DNA of 64,000 nt from contig CAJAJL010000107.1 in NCBI GenBank assembly GCA_903940125.1, forward strand, positions 1 to 64,000, given 5' to 3'. Both the position numbers and the translations under genes were made by a program. The stretch is from an uncultured Chlorobiaceae bacterium (GTDB lineage Bacteria; Bacteroidota; Chlorobiia; Chlorobiales; Chlorobiaceae). How positions within the stretch are numbered: the first letter of the stretch is position 1; each line of letters starts with the position of its first letter. The notes beneath the pieces were generated by a model. The model made no database searches and had not been told where the DNA came from. It was given only the letters and a program-made list of their open reading frames with translations. This document shows positions 54,805-63,962 of this stretch, in pieces.

Positions 54805-55372
54805 ACAAAAGCAGAAATTCGATGATCTTCGTGTGGTTTTACACGAAGACAACCGGACGCAACTGAAGCGAACAGCAAACGGAGGAAATACCGTCCTGTT
54901 TGTCTATCCCCCGGCAGATGAGGAGGAGTATATCGCCCATGCCAGAGAGCTTTATCCCGAAGGCCATTTCATTGATGTCGCCGAGTTGTTTGTCAAAAGC
55001 ATCGACCTGCTTGGTGATGAGTACAACGGCTTCTCAAAAGAGCATCAGCCTCTGGAGGGGTTCAAGGCGTTTTATAATGATTACATCAGCACCTCATTCA
55101 AAGCCTTCACGAACGACTACCCAAACTGCCTCTTCTCCCTGATTGTCACGGAGATCTGCCAGGCAAGCCGGGAGGGAAAAACAGCCTTTCTCGTGCACAC
55201 CGGCGCTCTTGAAGGCACCGGCATTGAGAATGTCAACATTATGGAACACAAAACCGTGATGTCGCAGGGTATACCGCTTGTCATCTTCTATCCTGCCGAC
55301 TACCGGAACAACGAACTGCTCTTTCTCAACCATAAAACGGCATCAAACTACCGATGCCATCTTGTCAAATAG
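54788..55372 (+). CDS. brxB: BREX protein BrxB (DUF1788)
   Basis: A 194-residue DUF1788 protein. Family-like segments are NTVLFVYPPADEEEYIAHAR, GHFIDVAELFVKSIDLLG and the C-terminal QGIPLVIFYPADYRNNELLF, matching the P.v.fyPG pattern. BrxB is required for type 1 BREX defence and methylation in other bacteria and is thought to be a small scaffold for the complex. The ATG at 54788 (MPFLTEQKQKF) lies inside the brxA end, so translation is coupled; two TTG codons just upstream are less likely starts. Confidence 0.85.
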   Translation: MPFLTEQKQKFDDLRVVLHEDNRTQLKRTANGGNTVLFVYPPADEEEYIAHARELYPEGHFIDVAELFVKSIDLLGDEYNGFSKEHQPLEGFKAFYNDYISTSFKAFTNDYPNCLFSLIVTEICQASREGKTAFLVHTGALEGTGIENVNIMEHKTVMSQGIPLVIFYPADYRNNELLFLNHKTASNYRCHLVK

Positions 55373-55383
55373 TGGAGTGCCCT

Positions 55384-58300
55384 ATGCCCAAAATCAAAGA
55401 GCTGTTGAGTCTCAACCTCGATATTGATATCAAGAATGTCATTGACCTTGAAGAGCAGGTCGAAGAGGAGATCCGTTACGAGATCGATAACTACATCGTC
55501 ACCGAAAATATTGGCCGTCACCTCTCCACCTTTGCCTCAAAGTATAACTCCAGCATCAAAGAGACCGGAGTCTGGCTCTCAGGCTTTTACGGCTCCGGCA
55601 AATCCTATTTTGGCAAGATGCTCGGCTACCTGCTCGGCAACAACATGATCATGGGAACTCCGGCCATTGAGCGCATCATCCCGAGGCTCTCCGGGCTCAA
55701 TGATGCGGCCCTCATCGAAAACTATCTGCGCAAATTCGCCAGCAGCAACAACCGGGTTATCTCGCTCGATATCGCCAAACAGAACACCGACAAGGGGCTG
55801 GCCTTTACCCTCTTCCGCAATTTCCTGAAAAGCCTCGGTTTTCTTGACTCTGTCTACGGCTATATGGAGTATCAGCTCTTCCTCGACGGCCACTATCCAG
55901 CTTTTAAAGAGAGAGTGAAGCAGCTCGCCGGTGAAGAGTGGCAGAGCATCCGGGCAAGCTCCATGCGCGTCCCCTCAACCATTCGCAAAGTCTTGACCGC
56001 ATGGAAATATACCGAACAGGAGTACGACGAAACCGTCATCCATCTCAACTCCATCATTGACAGCTTCAGCGCATCGAAGCTCAAGGATGAACTGAGCCGC
56101 TACCTCGAAAAGCAGCAAGGCGAAACAATCGTCTTTATTTTCGACGAAGCGAGCGAAGCCATCAGCCAGAAAAAGTTTACTCTGCTTGACCTTGAAGGAC
56201 TGAGCGAATCACTCTCCGCCATCGCCTCCAGAGTCTGGACCATCGCCATTGCCCAGGAGAAGCTTGACGATGTCATCAACAACAACAGTATCAGCAAGAG
56301 TCAGCTCACCAAAGTGACCGACCGGTTCAAAACCAAGATTCACCTTGAATCAACCGAAGTCGATGTCATCATCCGCAGTCGCCTGCTGCAAAAGAGCGAT
56401 GAAGGGCAACGGTTGCTCGAAGCCTTTTTCGACAAGAACGCAGGAAAAATTGCCGACATAACCAACCTCAAAGCCTCTATCCCGACAAAGTCAGAGAGCA
56501 AAGCGTTATTCTCGATCTACTACCCCTTTCACCACTACCAGTTCAGGCTGCTGCAGAACTTTCTCTTTGCCTCCAATGCCCTGACTGCCTCGCAAGTTGC
56601 CGCTCGTGGGATGATTATCACCACCTTCGATGTATTGCGCAACAAACTCGGCAAGCTCGACGCATACAATTTTGCCACTGCCTTTGATATTTGTGACGAA
56701 GCGCAGACGGCCCCACCCGCTGCACTGGTCAACAAGTACGACCTTGCCCGCCAGATGCTGAAAGAGTTTCCCATTGATGGCATCAGGCTGCTGAAGGCAA
56801 TCCACTTTCTCTCGGTATCAGAACTCGTTGCAACCACGGCAGAGAATATCACCAAAGCCTACATCTCCACGGTTGACGACTACTATAGCGAGAAACCCCT
56901 GATTGAAGAGGCGCTCACGACCTTGACCACGGCAAAAGTCCTTCTTGAAACCAATAACAATTTCAAGATCACCTCCGATCTGGAGACAAAGCTCCTCGAC
57001 GAGATGAAGGATTTTACGGTTGAGCACTTCATCCGCAAAAAAGAGCTGGTCGCCCGATTGCAGAAAAACAGTTACATCCGCTCAATCGCCGCAATCAGCG
57101 ACAACAGCGTCACCTACAATTTTCACCTCACCACTGACCTTGGCGATGAACTTGTCAGCTCCTCCAACAAGGATCTCCAGATCGAGGTGTGCAGCCTCTA
57201 CAGCGTTACCGAAAAGCGTACCGACTTCATCGACACCATCAAGCAACAGACCCAGAACATAAAGCACAAGATTACGCTTGTCCCCGACAACGCACAGTTC
57301 AGCACCATCAGCCGCCTGATTGATGAAATCCTGCGATTCTCCTACATGGACGACAAGTACAAAAACGACAGCGATCCTCTTGTCCGGCAAATCATCCGCG
57401 ACTTCGCGACCATGAGGGATGAACGGGAAAAGGATCTTCTCAATCTCATTACCACAGCCTATACCAAAAGCACGGCAGTCTACCTCTTCAACGCCATCCA
57501 ACTGGGCGAAACCAATTTCAAGGCAGAAGTAAACACCCTTCAAAAAAAGGTGCTCGATAATGTTTTCTACAAACGCCCCTCCAAACAGCTCTCCGAAGCG
57601 CTGGCGACCTCGATTATCAAGGAGCGGCAGAACGACAAGCTTACAAAGTTCAACGATGGCAACGACTTTGCCTTTTTCGACTCCAACGGCAACTTCGTGG
57701 GCGACGCTCTTGAGTGCATGGAGGCGGTAACCGCCAAAATCAAAAGCCAGTACCTCAGCGGCAAAGATCTTGAACTGGAGTTAAAGAGCGCCCCCACAGG
57801 CTACGAATATGGCACCGTGGCCACCCTTGTGGCCGTGCTTTTCCGCGCCGGTCGCCTTACCGCCAGGTTCAACGCCAAAGATATTTTCTCATACCGTGAC
57901 GATGTTGTTGAAAGCATCTTCAGCTCCAGCCGGAACTTCCAGAAAGCCTCCTTCAAGTCACTCTCCAAATCGCTGACGACGGCACAAAAAACCGATATGG
58001 TCACCCTGCTTCGGGCCCTCAAAATTGAAGAGGTGACCAAAGAGCGGGTTGACTGGAACAGCAACGACTTTGCGCTCATCGAGGCCATCCGGGCCCTCTC
58101 GGAGTACTACATCAACGCCGTCAAAACGATGAAAAAGACCGTGACGGATTTTGAGCCGCTCTTTGGCACCGAAGCCACCCTGATTGGCAAACTGCACGAG
58201 TTTTCCGGCAAGGTGACCGAGGCCAACTTTCTTGACACGGCTGACAACTTCCTGCTCAATCAGGCAGAGTTTGAGGCAACAGTTAAAAAAATCGAGAAGA

Positions 58301-59010
58301 TTGAGAAATTCATCAAGTCAAACCTGCAAAAAGCGCGATTCATCAAACGCTTTGTGGATGAACTGAAGATTGAGCTTGAAAAGGCCGACGTCACCAGCAG
58401 TGATATACAGAAAACCATCGCTCTCTTTGACGAAATCTACTCCCGCTCAGTGGTTGAAGGGTACAGGGAGATTCTTGCTGAAGGGCAAAAGCTCAAGGAC
58501 TTTTACCACAACCTGATGGTTGAGGCCAATAAAAAGGCCAGCGAAGCAAACCGGGAGCTGCTTGCCGCCGCAACTGCACTCATTACAGAGATCAAAAGCT
58601 ATCCCGAAACACTGAACCCTGACCTTCTGCGGCAGGTTCAGTCTATCAAAGAGTATGCCGAAAAGCGCATCAATGACGAGGTCAAGCTCGACTACACCAT
58701 CAAATGCGCCAGTTGCCACTTCTCACTCTCGGAGATGATTACCTGCACTGCACTTGCCCCACAGAAGCTCGCCGAGTTGCAGGTTGCCGCAATGAGTATT
58801 GTGAAGGAGGCTCCTCCGGCCCCCGTACCGATGGAAGAGAGCAAGAGCGGAGCAATAAGCAGCTTCATACCGACACCGAAAGCGCCAAAACGGCTCTCGC
58901 TTAAAATTGCCCGCACCACAACGGTCGGTGCGTTCAAGCAGATGCTGCAACTCCAGTTACAACAGGTTGCCGGTATGCAGGACAGTGACCAAATTGAAAT
59001 AGACCTCTAA
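55384..59010 (+). CDS. brxC: BREX ATPase BrxC
   Basis: A 1208-residue AAA-type ATPase of BREX systems (PglY/BrxC family). Walker A GFYGSGKS lies at residues 67-74 from the ATG at 55384, Walker B is in IVFIFDEASEAI near residue 246, and a sensor-like region follows. The middle and C-terminal parts are long helical segments, ending with a cysteine-containing CASCHFSLSEMI and a Pro-rich linker before the last 60 residues. The ATG at 55384 (MPKIKELLSLNLD) is preceded by GGAG; an earlier in-frame ATG lies inside brxB. It is central to both host methylation and phage exclusion. Confidence 0.93.
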   Translation: MPKIKELLSLNLDIDIKNVIDLEEQVEEEIRYEIDNYIVTENIGRHLSTFASKYNSSIKETGVWLSGFYGSGKSYFGKMLGYLLGNNMIMGTPAIERIIPRLSGLNDAALIENYLRKFASSNNRVISLDIAKQNTDKGLAFTLFRNFLKSLGFLDSVYGYMEYQLFLDGHYPAFKERVKQLAGEEWQSIRASSMRVPSTIRKVLTAWKYTEQEYDETVIHLNSIIDSFSASKLKDELSRYLEKQQGETIVFIFDEASEAISQKKFTLLDLEGLSESLSAIASRVWTIAIAQEKLDDVINNNSISKSQLTKVTDRFKTKIHLESTEVDVIIRSRLLQKSDEGQRLLEAFFDKNAGKIADITNLKASIPTKSESKALFSIYYPFHHYQFRLLQNFLFASNALTASQVAARGMIITTFDVLRNKLGKLDAYNFATAFDICDEAQTAPPAALVNKYDLARQMLKEFPIDGIRLLKAIHFLSVSELVATTAENITKAYISTVDDYYSEKPLIEEALTTLTTAKVLLETNNNFKITSDLETKLLDEMKDFTVEHFIRKKELVARLQKNSYIRSIAAISDNSVTYNFHLTTDLGDELVSSSNKDLQIEVCSLYSVTEKRTDFIDTIKQQTQNIKHKITLVPDNAQFSTISRLIDEILRFSYMDDKYKNDSDPLVRQIIRDFATMRDEREKDLLNLITTAYTKSTAVYLFNAIQLGETNFKAEVNTLQKKVLDNVFYKRPSKQLSEALATSIIKERQNDKLTKFNDGNDFAFFDSNGNFVGDALECMEAVTAKIKSQYLSGKDLELELKSAPTGYEYGTVATLVAVLFRAGRLTARFNAKDIFSYRDDVVESIFSSSRNFQKASFKSLSKSLTTAQKTDMVTLLRALKIEEVTKERVDWNSNDFALIEAIRALSEYYINAVKTMKKTVTDFEPLFGTEATLIGKLHEFSGKVTEANFLDTADNFLLNQAEFEATVKKIEKIEKFIKSNLQKARFIKRFVDELKIELEKADVTSSDIQKTIALFDEIYSRSVVEGYREILAEGQKLKDFYHNLMVEANKKASEANRELLAAATALITEIKSYPETLNPDLLRQVQSIKEYAEKRINDEVKLDYTIKCASCHFSLSEMITCTALAPQKLAELQVAAMSIVKEAPPAPVPMEESKSGAISSFIPTPKAPKRLSLKIARTTTVGAFKQMLQLQLQQVAGMQDSDQIEIDL

Positions 59011-59030
59011 AAAGGCAAAGGCCCCGAACA

Positions 59031-62000
59031 ATGAAACTTTCCGACCACGTCAAGAGTATCCGTGAGCTGATTTCCTCAGCTTTTGCGAACCAGTTTGCCC
59101 GGCTTGGCATCACCGCAGAGCGCCAGAGCGAGCCAGCCACCCTCGACCAGCCACAGCAAGAGCTTCGGGCCACGCTTGACGCCATCCTTGAAAGCCACAA
59201 CAAAGAGACCGGCACACAGGCCGCCGCCTACCAGAAAGCGCTCGACGACTACACCTTCACCCTCTTCAACCGCCTTGCCGCTCTGAAGGTGATGGAGGCG
59301 CACCGGATGTTCCCCGAAGTGCTCACCAAACGGGCTGAAAATGGCGGACGCTCCTTTGGCCACCGTGCATGGCTGGAGCAGAACCCGCTCATGTCTTCCG
59401 AAGAGCTTGAAGGGTTGCTCCCCTATATTCGCTTTGCCTTCGACACCCTCAGCCACAACATCCACCTCTACTCCCGCGAGAGCAGCTACGACATGCTCCC
59501 CTACGTGCTCGACCTGAACGCCATCATCGGCGCTGTCAATGCCGTTGAGGAGGACAGTGATGTTGGCTCTGAAATCTGGCTCTCCGACGACATCATGGGA
59601 TGGCTCTACGAGAGCTACAACCTCTCCAAAAAACAGGCATTCAAGGAGTCCGGCGACAAGATCGAGTTCGACAAGGTTGCCCTCTCCTCCCAGGTCTATA
59701 CGCCGCGCTGGGTTGTTGAGTTTCTGGTCAACAACTCCCTTGGCAAACTCTATCTGGAGATGTACCCGGATTCAGAGATTGGGCGAAAGAAAATTGCCAA
59801 CATCCCCGCCACAAGGGTGCGCGAACCGAAACCCCTGACCGAGATTCGGCTGATTGATCCGGCAACAGGCTCAGCCAACTTTCTGCTCTACGCTTTCGAC
59901 CTCTTCTACGACCTCTACCTCGACCAGATTGAGAACTATGGCGCAGAGTATGATGAAGAGGAGATTGGAAAGCTCATTATCGAGCACAATCTCTATGGCG
60001 TTGACCTCGACGACCGAGCAATCCAGATTGCGCAGTTGGGGCTCTACATCAAGGCGCTGCGACGGAACAGCCGCATCCATATCGAGCGCTTCAATGTGGT
60101 CTCCTCCGACTTTTACCTGCCCGACTTTGATGTTGTGGCCAGCTCCTTTTCCGGCAGTTTGGCCACCGACTCCCAGCAGAAGGAGCTGATCAAGGCGATC
60201 TGGGCCGACCTGCAGCGGGCCTACCAGTTTGGCTCACTTATCAGGATAGAGGAGCGCTTTAATGCCAATTTCGCATCACTCTTTGAAAAGGCGAAGGCCG
60301 ACCAGCAGGATCTTTTTGCCGCTGCCGAATATACAAGCCAGGAGAAGTTCAAAGAAGAGCTGTTCAGGGATTTGCACAACGCAGTTTCAGCCTATAGCCA
60401 GAGAAGCGGCAACAGCTTTTTGCGAAGCAAGAGTAATGATGCCATCACCTTTCTGGAAATTATGACCCGGAAGTACGATGTGGCGGTAGCTAATCCGCCC
60501 TATACCGATTCAAGTGATTTTGGTAAGGAGTTGAAAGCATTTATTGAGGCAAATTACAAGAAGCCTTACGGGTTTCACTCAAACCTTTACGCGACGTTCA
60601 TAAAGCGATGTGCGGAGATTATCACTGATACCGGCAAAATCGCGATGATTCACCCACTCACCTTTATGTTCATCAAGTCTTTTGAAGGTGTTAGAGAGTA
60701 TATTTTAAGTAATTTGCATATCAGCTTGTTTGTTCATTACAGTGCTGACAGTACCAATCTATTTGATGGAGCATTTGCATCTGCTCCCGCTTTTTATGTT
60801 CTGGAACAAGGGATAACAACCAATGACAAGTCACTGTTTGTTTCTCTGGATCAGTATACACGTACCCCGCAGGAGAAATTCAAGAAAGAGTATGCTCTCG
60901 CAGCTCTTGAAAATTTTATTTCTGAAAGAGAAGACAAGCATAATATTACCATCGACCAAGCAAAGCTGAAGCTCATCAAGTCATGGCCTTTTATTTACTG
61001 GATTAGTGATGGATTTCGGGAGAAGTTCAAGGATAAGGATTTAAATGAGAGAGTATATATTCGGCAGGGAATTGCGACAGGAAATAATGAAGAGTTTCTA
61101 CGATTTTGGTGGGAGGTAGAGGAAAATGATATTTTTACTGGAACAAACAATAAAAAATATGTGAGATATTCAAAAGGTGGACCATATCGAAAATGGTATG
61201 GAAATATTTGGCTCACAATCAAATTTGATGATGCGTCCTATAATAAATTGAATAGTCAAGGAAATCATCTTCCGAGCAAACAGTTATATTTTTTAGAGGG
61301 CATTACCTATTCGTCAACGTCCTCAAAAGGCCATGCATTTAGGCATTTTGAACAAAATCAACTTTTTGACGGAAAAGGTTCTTGTGTCTTTTTAAGTAAA
61401 GATTCAAATGCATCTTTTTTTTATTATATGGGCTTGCTTAATAGCCAGATATGCACTTATATAATTGATTGCCTAAGTTCAACTCTTGAAACAACGCAAG
61501 GTGATCTCAAAAGAATACCCACACCAATTCCTAATAAAGAAATTGAAAAATCTGTCTCAAAAAATGTTTATACATGTTGTGAAGTCAGAAAAAAACTTGC
61601 TGAATTTGATTTGATCGACCACAGGTTTAAAAAATCGCCTTTATCAGATTCCAATTCCATAAAAAAAGGTTTTAAAAGCGCAATCAAATCTTTTTTCTCC
61701 TACGAAAACCATCTCCTAACCCAAGTCCTGCTCAACGAAGCAATCATCAACGAAAAAATCTTTGAGGTCTACGAACTAACCCCTGAAGACAAGGCAATGG
61801 TGCTTGCCAAAGAGGGCGAATCCGTCGGTGGCCTCCCTGTACTTCCCGAAGCCCGCGCAGCATATCTGAGCGAAACAGAGGCCACGGCCGAGTTCCCGCT
61901 TGATAAAATCTTTGATTTCATCGAATCCCGGCCAACCATGACCATGAGCGGGCAGGAGATAGCCGACCTCACCGCAAAGTTCGAGACGCTCTACCAGAGC

Positions 62001-62747
62001 AACAACGACCTCGAAGAGTTCTGCATCAAGAACAAGATCAACCCGATTAACGTCTGGTACCTCTTCAAGAAAAGCGGAGTTTTGCCGCCGCAGCGGACTA
62101 AAACCATTGCGATGGAGTTCCTCGCTGACCTGATCCGTGAAATTCTCAACGAGGACGACGACGGCATTGTCCCCCTGGTGCGCAACACGGGAGAAGAGAT
62201 TCTGATTGACCGCATTGAAAAGAAGTTTGAAGAGAAGGGGCTCACTTCAGCGCAGTTTGCCGCTTTCCCGACCATTCTTGGCAAGGAGATCAACGACTAC
62301 ATCAACAACAACTTTTTTGCTGATCTCTCCGATCACCTGAACCTCTTCATGTACCTGCCCAAGACCCCTTTTATCTGGCACATCACCTCCGGGCCGCGTC
62401 AGGGATTCGATGCCTTCATTATCATCTACAAGTGGAGTCGCGACAAGCTCTTTACCCTGAAGTCAGTCTATATTGAGAAGCGTGAGACGGCGCTGCGCAA
62501 TCGCCAATCAGACCTGCTCGGCGAAAAAAGCGCACAGGCTGAAGAGGAGAAGGATACCATCTTCCATCAGCTCAAGGAGATCGAGAGCCTCCGGCAAAAG
62601 ATTGACGAACTGCTCTCCGAAGGCTACGACCCAAAGCTTGATGACGGAGTCGGCAAAAACATTGCCCCTTTGCAGAAGAGGGGAATTATCGCTTATGAGG
62701 TGTTGAATCCGGGACAACTCAAAAAGTATCTGAACGCAGACTGGTAA
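59031..62747 (+). CDS. pglX: BREX adenine-specific DNA methyltransferase PglX
   Basis: A 1238-residue N6-adenine methyltransferase that marks host DNA at a non-palindromic BREX site and provides target specificity. SAM-binding motif I is LIDPATGSANFLL (residues 275-286), post-I acidic residues lie in LYGVDLDDRAIQIA, and the catalytic NPPY is at 488-491 (VAVANPPYTDSS). A specificity region spans about residues 500-890. That part of the gene (about 60500-61720) is markedly AT-rich, unlike the flanks, as if exchanged. Start 20 bases after brxC; all motifs intact, so it should be active. Confidence 0.95.
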   Translation: MKLSDHVKSIRELISSAFANQFARLGITAERQSEPATLDQPQQELRATLDAILESHNKETGTQAAAYQKALDDYTFTLFNRLAALKVMEAHRMFPEVLTKRAENGGRSFGHRAWLEQNPLMSSEELEGLLPYIRFAFDTLSHNIHLYSRESSYDMLPYVLDLNAIIGAVNAVEEDSDVGSEIWLSDDIMGWLYESYNLSKKQAFKESGDKIEFDKVALSSQVYTPRWVVEFLVNNSLGKLYLEMYPDSEIGRKKIANIPATRVREPKPLTEIRLIDPATGSANFLLYAFDLFYDLYLDQIENYGAEYDEEEIGKLIIEHNLYGVDLDDRAIQIAQLGLYIKALRRNSRIHIERFNVVSSDFYLPDFDVVASSFSGSLATDSQQKELIKAIWADLQRAYQFGSLIRIEERFNANFASLFEKAKADQQDLFAAAEYTSQEKFKEELFRDLHNAVSAYSQRSGNSFLRSKSNDAITFLEIMTRKYDVAVANPPYTDSSDFGKELKAFIEANYKKPYGFHSNLYATFIKRCAEIITDTGKIAMIHPLTFMFIKSFEGVREYILSNLHISLFVHYSADSTNLFDGAFASAPAFYVLEQGITTNDKSLFVSLDQYTRTPQEKFKKEYALAALENFISEREDKHNITIDQAKLKLIKSWPFIYWISDGFREKFKDKDLNERVYIRQGIATGNNEEFLRFWWEVEENDIFTGTNNKKYVRYSKGGPYRKWYGNIWLTIKFDDASYNKLNSQGNHLPSKQLYFLEGITYSSTSSKGHAFRHFEQNQLFDGKGSCVFLSKDSNASFFYYMGLLNSQICTYIIDCLSSTLETTQGDLKRIPTPIPNKEIEKSVSKNVYTCCEVRKKLAEFDLIDHRFKKSPLSDSNSIKKGFKSAIKSFFSYENHLLTQVLLNEAIINEKIFEVYELTPEDKAMVLAKEGESVGGLPVLPEARAAYLSETEATAEFPLDKIFDFIESRPTMTMSGQEIADLTAKFETLYQSNNDLEEFCIKNKINPINVWYLFKKSGVLPPQRTKTIAMEFLADLIREILNEDDDGIVPLVRNTGEEILIDRIEKKFEEKGLTSAQFAAFPTILGKEINDYINNNFFADLSDHLNLFMYLPKTPFIWHITSGPRQGFDAFIIIYKWSRDKLFTLKSVYIEKRETALRNRQSDLLGEKSAQAEEEKDTIFHQLKEIESLRQKIDELLSEGYDPKLDDGVGKNIAPLQKRGIIAYEVLNPGQLKKYLNADW

Positions 62748-62759
62748 CCCAAGAACCCT

Positions 62760-62807
62760 ATGAACTATCAACAGTTACTTGCCCTCTTCAAAGAGACTCA
62801 CTAGGAG
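62760..62807 (+). pseudogene. 5' end of the DUF1016 gene cut off by an in-frame amber codon
   Basis: ATG at 62760 opens a frame reading MNYQQLLALFKETH, then TAG at 62802-62804, then ELQQRAARSVDTSLV continuing in the same frame as the nuclease gene. The peptides on both sides are continuous in character, so the stop looks like a point mutation at codon 15. The ATG lies 12 bases after the pglX stop. Confidence 0.7.
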
Positions 62808-63962
62808 TTGCAGCAAAGAGCTGCCCGCTCCGTCGACACCTCTCTTGTAATCCGGAACTGGCTCTTCGGGTGGTACATTGTGGAGTTTGAGCAGGGCGGC
62901 TCAGACAGAGCGGAGTATGGCGCCAATTTGCTAAAAAAAATCGCGGCTCAGTTGACGATCAAAGGCTGTTCAGAACGAAGCCTCGCGCTCTGCTGTAAGT
63001 TCTATATCACCTATTCTGGAATTTTGCAGGCACTGCCTGCAAAATCTGAAAGCAGGCAGAATGAGTTCCAAAAGATTGGGCAGACACTGCCTGACCAATC
63101 TTTTCGTGAGCAAAGTGAACTACCGGAGATTCAACAGGCACTGCCTGTTATATCTTTTGATACCATTGCCATTGCTCCCAAAATGCTTCAGGAACTCTCC
63201 GCCAAACTGGCAGGTTACTTTTCTCTCGGCTGGACGCATTACGTTGCTTTGCTGACCATATCGAACACTGATGAGCGCCGATTCTACGAAATTGAAGCCC
63301 GCGAAAACAGTTGGGGTGCCAGAGAGCTTGAGCGGCAGATAGCAGCCTCGCTGTATGAACGGCTGGCTCTCAGTCGTGACAAGGAGGGAATCAGGCAACT
63401 CTCAGAGAAGGGGCTTATTATTGAAAAACCGGCGGATGTGATCAAAAGTCCTTTCGTACTTGAGTTTCTTGATCTGGAAGAGAAGAGCACTTATTCGGAA
63501 CATGCACTTGAAACGGCCATTATCGACCACCTCGAACACTTTCTGCTTGAACTCGGCAAGGGGTTTCTTTTTGAGGCTCGCCAAAAACGCTTCACCTTCG
63601 ATAACGACCACTTCTATGTTGATCTGGTCTTTTACAATCGTCTGTTGCGCTGCTATGTTCTCATTGACCTCAAGCGCGACAAGCTGACGCATCAGGATCT
63701 TGGGCAGATGCAGATGTATGTCAACTATTTTGACCGCTACGTCAAAACGGAGGATGAGCTTCCGACAATCGGCATTCTGTTGTGCCATCGCAAGCATGAT
63801 GCGCTGGTTGAACTGACGCTCCCCAAGGATTCAAATATCTTCGCCTCAAAGTATCAGCTCTATCTGCCATCAAAAGAGGAGCTGAAAAGGCAACTGGAAG
63901 AGGCTGCAGGCATTGGGCACTGCGAAAATCCCAATCAGGAGGAGATGAACGATGTTCGATAA
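62808..63962 (+). CDS. DUF1016/YhcG-type PDDEXK nuclease, restart after a stop codon
   Basis: A 384-residue protein (from TTG) of the DUF1016 group, which has an N-terminal helical domain and a C-terminal PDDEXK nuclease. The nuclease core is in FTFDNDHFYVDLVFYNRLL and YVLIDLKRDKL (Asp...Asp-x-Lys), near residues 265-295, followed by DLGQMQMYVNYFDR. Between the two domains three QxLP repeats (QALPAKS, QTLPDQS, QALPVIS) match three DNA palindromes. The true start ATG at 62760 is separated from it by a TAG, so expression needs reinitiation at the TTG. It lies between pglX and the probable pglZ and overlaps the latter by 11 bases; such genes occur as accessory parts of BREX and restriction loci. 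Confidence 0.85.
   Translation: MQQRAARSVDTSLVIRNWLFGWYIVEFEQGGSDRAEYGANLLKKIAAQLTIKGCSERSLALCCKFYITYSGILQALPAKSESRQNEFQKIGQTLPDQSFREQSELPEIQQALPVISFDTIAIAPKMLQELSAKLAGYFSLGWTHYVALLTISNTDERRFYEIEARENSWGARELERQIAASLYERLALSRDKEGIRQLSEKGLIIEKPADVIKSPFVLEFLDLEEKSTYSEHALETAIIDHLEHFLLELGKGFLFEARQKRFTFDNDHFYVDLVFYNRLLRCYVLIDLKRDKLTHQDLGQMQMYVNYFDRYVKTEDELPTIGILLCHRKHDALVELTLPKDSNIFASKYQLYLPSKEELKRQLEEAAGIGHCENPNQEEMNDVR
63021..63045. repeat. Perfect 25-bp palindrome (copy 1 of 3)
   Basis: ATTTTGCAGGCA, a central C, and TGCCTGCAAAAT form a perfect palindrome within the DUF1016 gene, translating as the ILQALPAKS segment. The core CAGGCA-C-TGCCTG recurs at 63135-63147 and, with changes, near 63081. 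Confidence 0.85.
63070..63104. repeat. Imperfect 35-bp palindrome (copy 2 of 3)
   Basis: Arms AAAAGATTGG and CCAATCTTTT surround a core CAGACACTGCCTG, close to the core of the other copies. The arms differ from those of copies 1 and 3 but are self-complementary, as if base pairing was kept. Confidence 0.75.
63133..63149. repeat. Perfect 17-bp palindrome (copy 3 of 3)
   Basis: AACAGGCA, central C, TGCCTGTT. Same core as copy 1. The three copies are spaced about 54 bases apart, all in the same phase of the reading frame (QALP/QTLP/QALP). Confidence 0.8.

Noticed and set aside
57082-57543. A 153-codon minus-strand ORF inside brxC
   Set aside because: Antisense shadow in GC-richer coding sequence, like several others in brxC and pglX.
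62802-62804. TAG read as pyrrolysine or programmed readthrough
   Set aside because: No pyrrolysine genes or readthrough context visible; a nonsense mutation is simpler.
63021-63149. Possible CRISPR array from three evenly spaced palindromes
   Set aside because: Repeats are palindromic cores with differing arms, only three, inside an open reading frame; no cas genes nearby.
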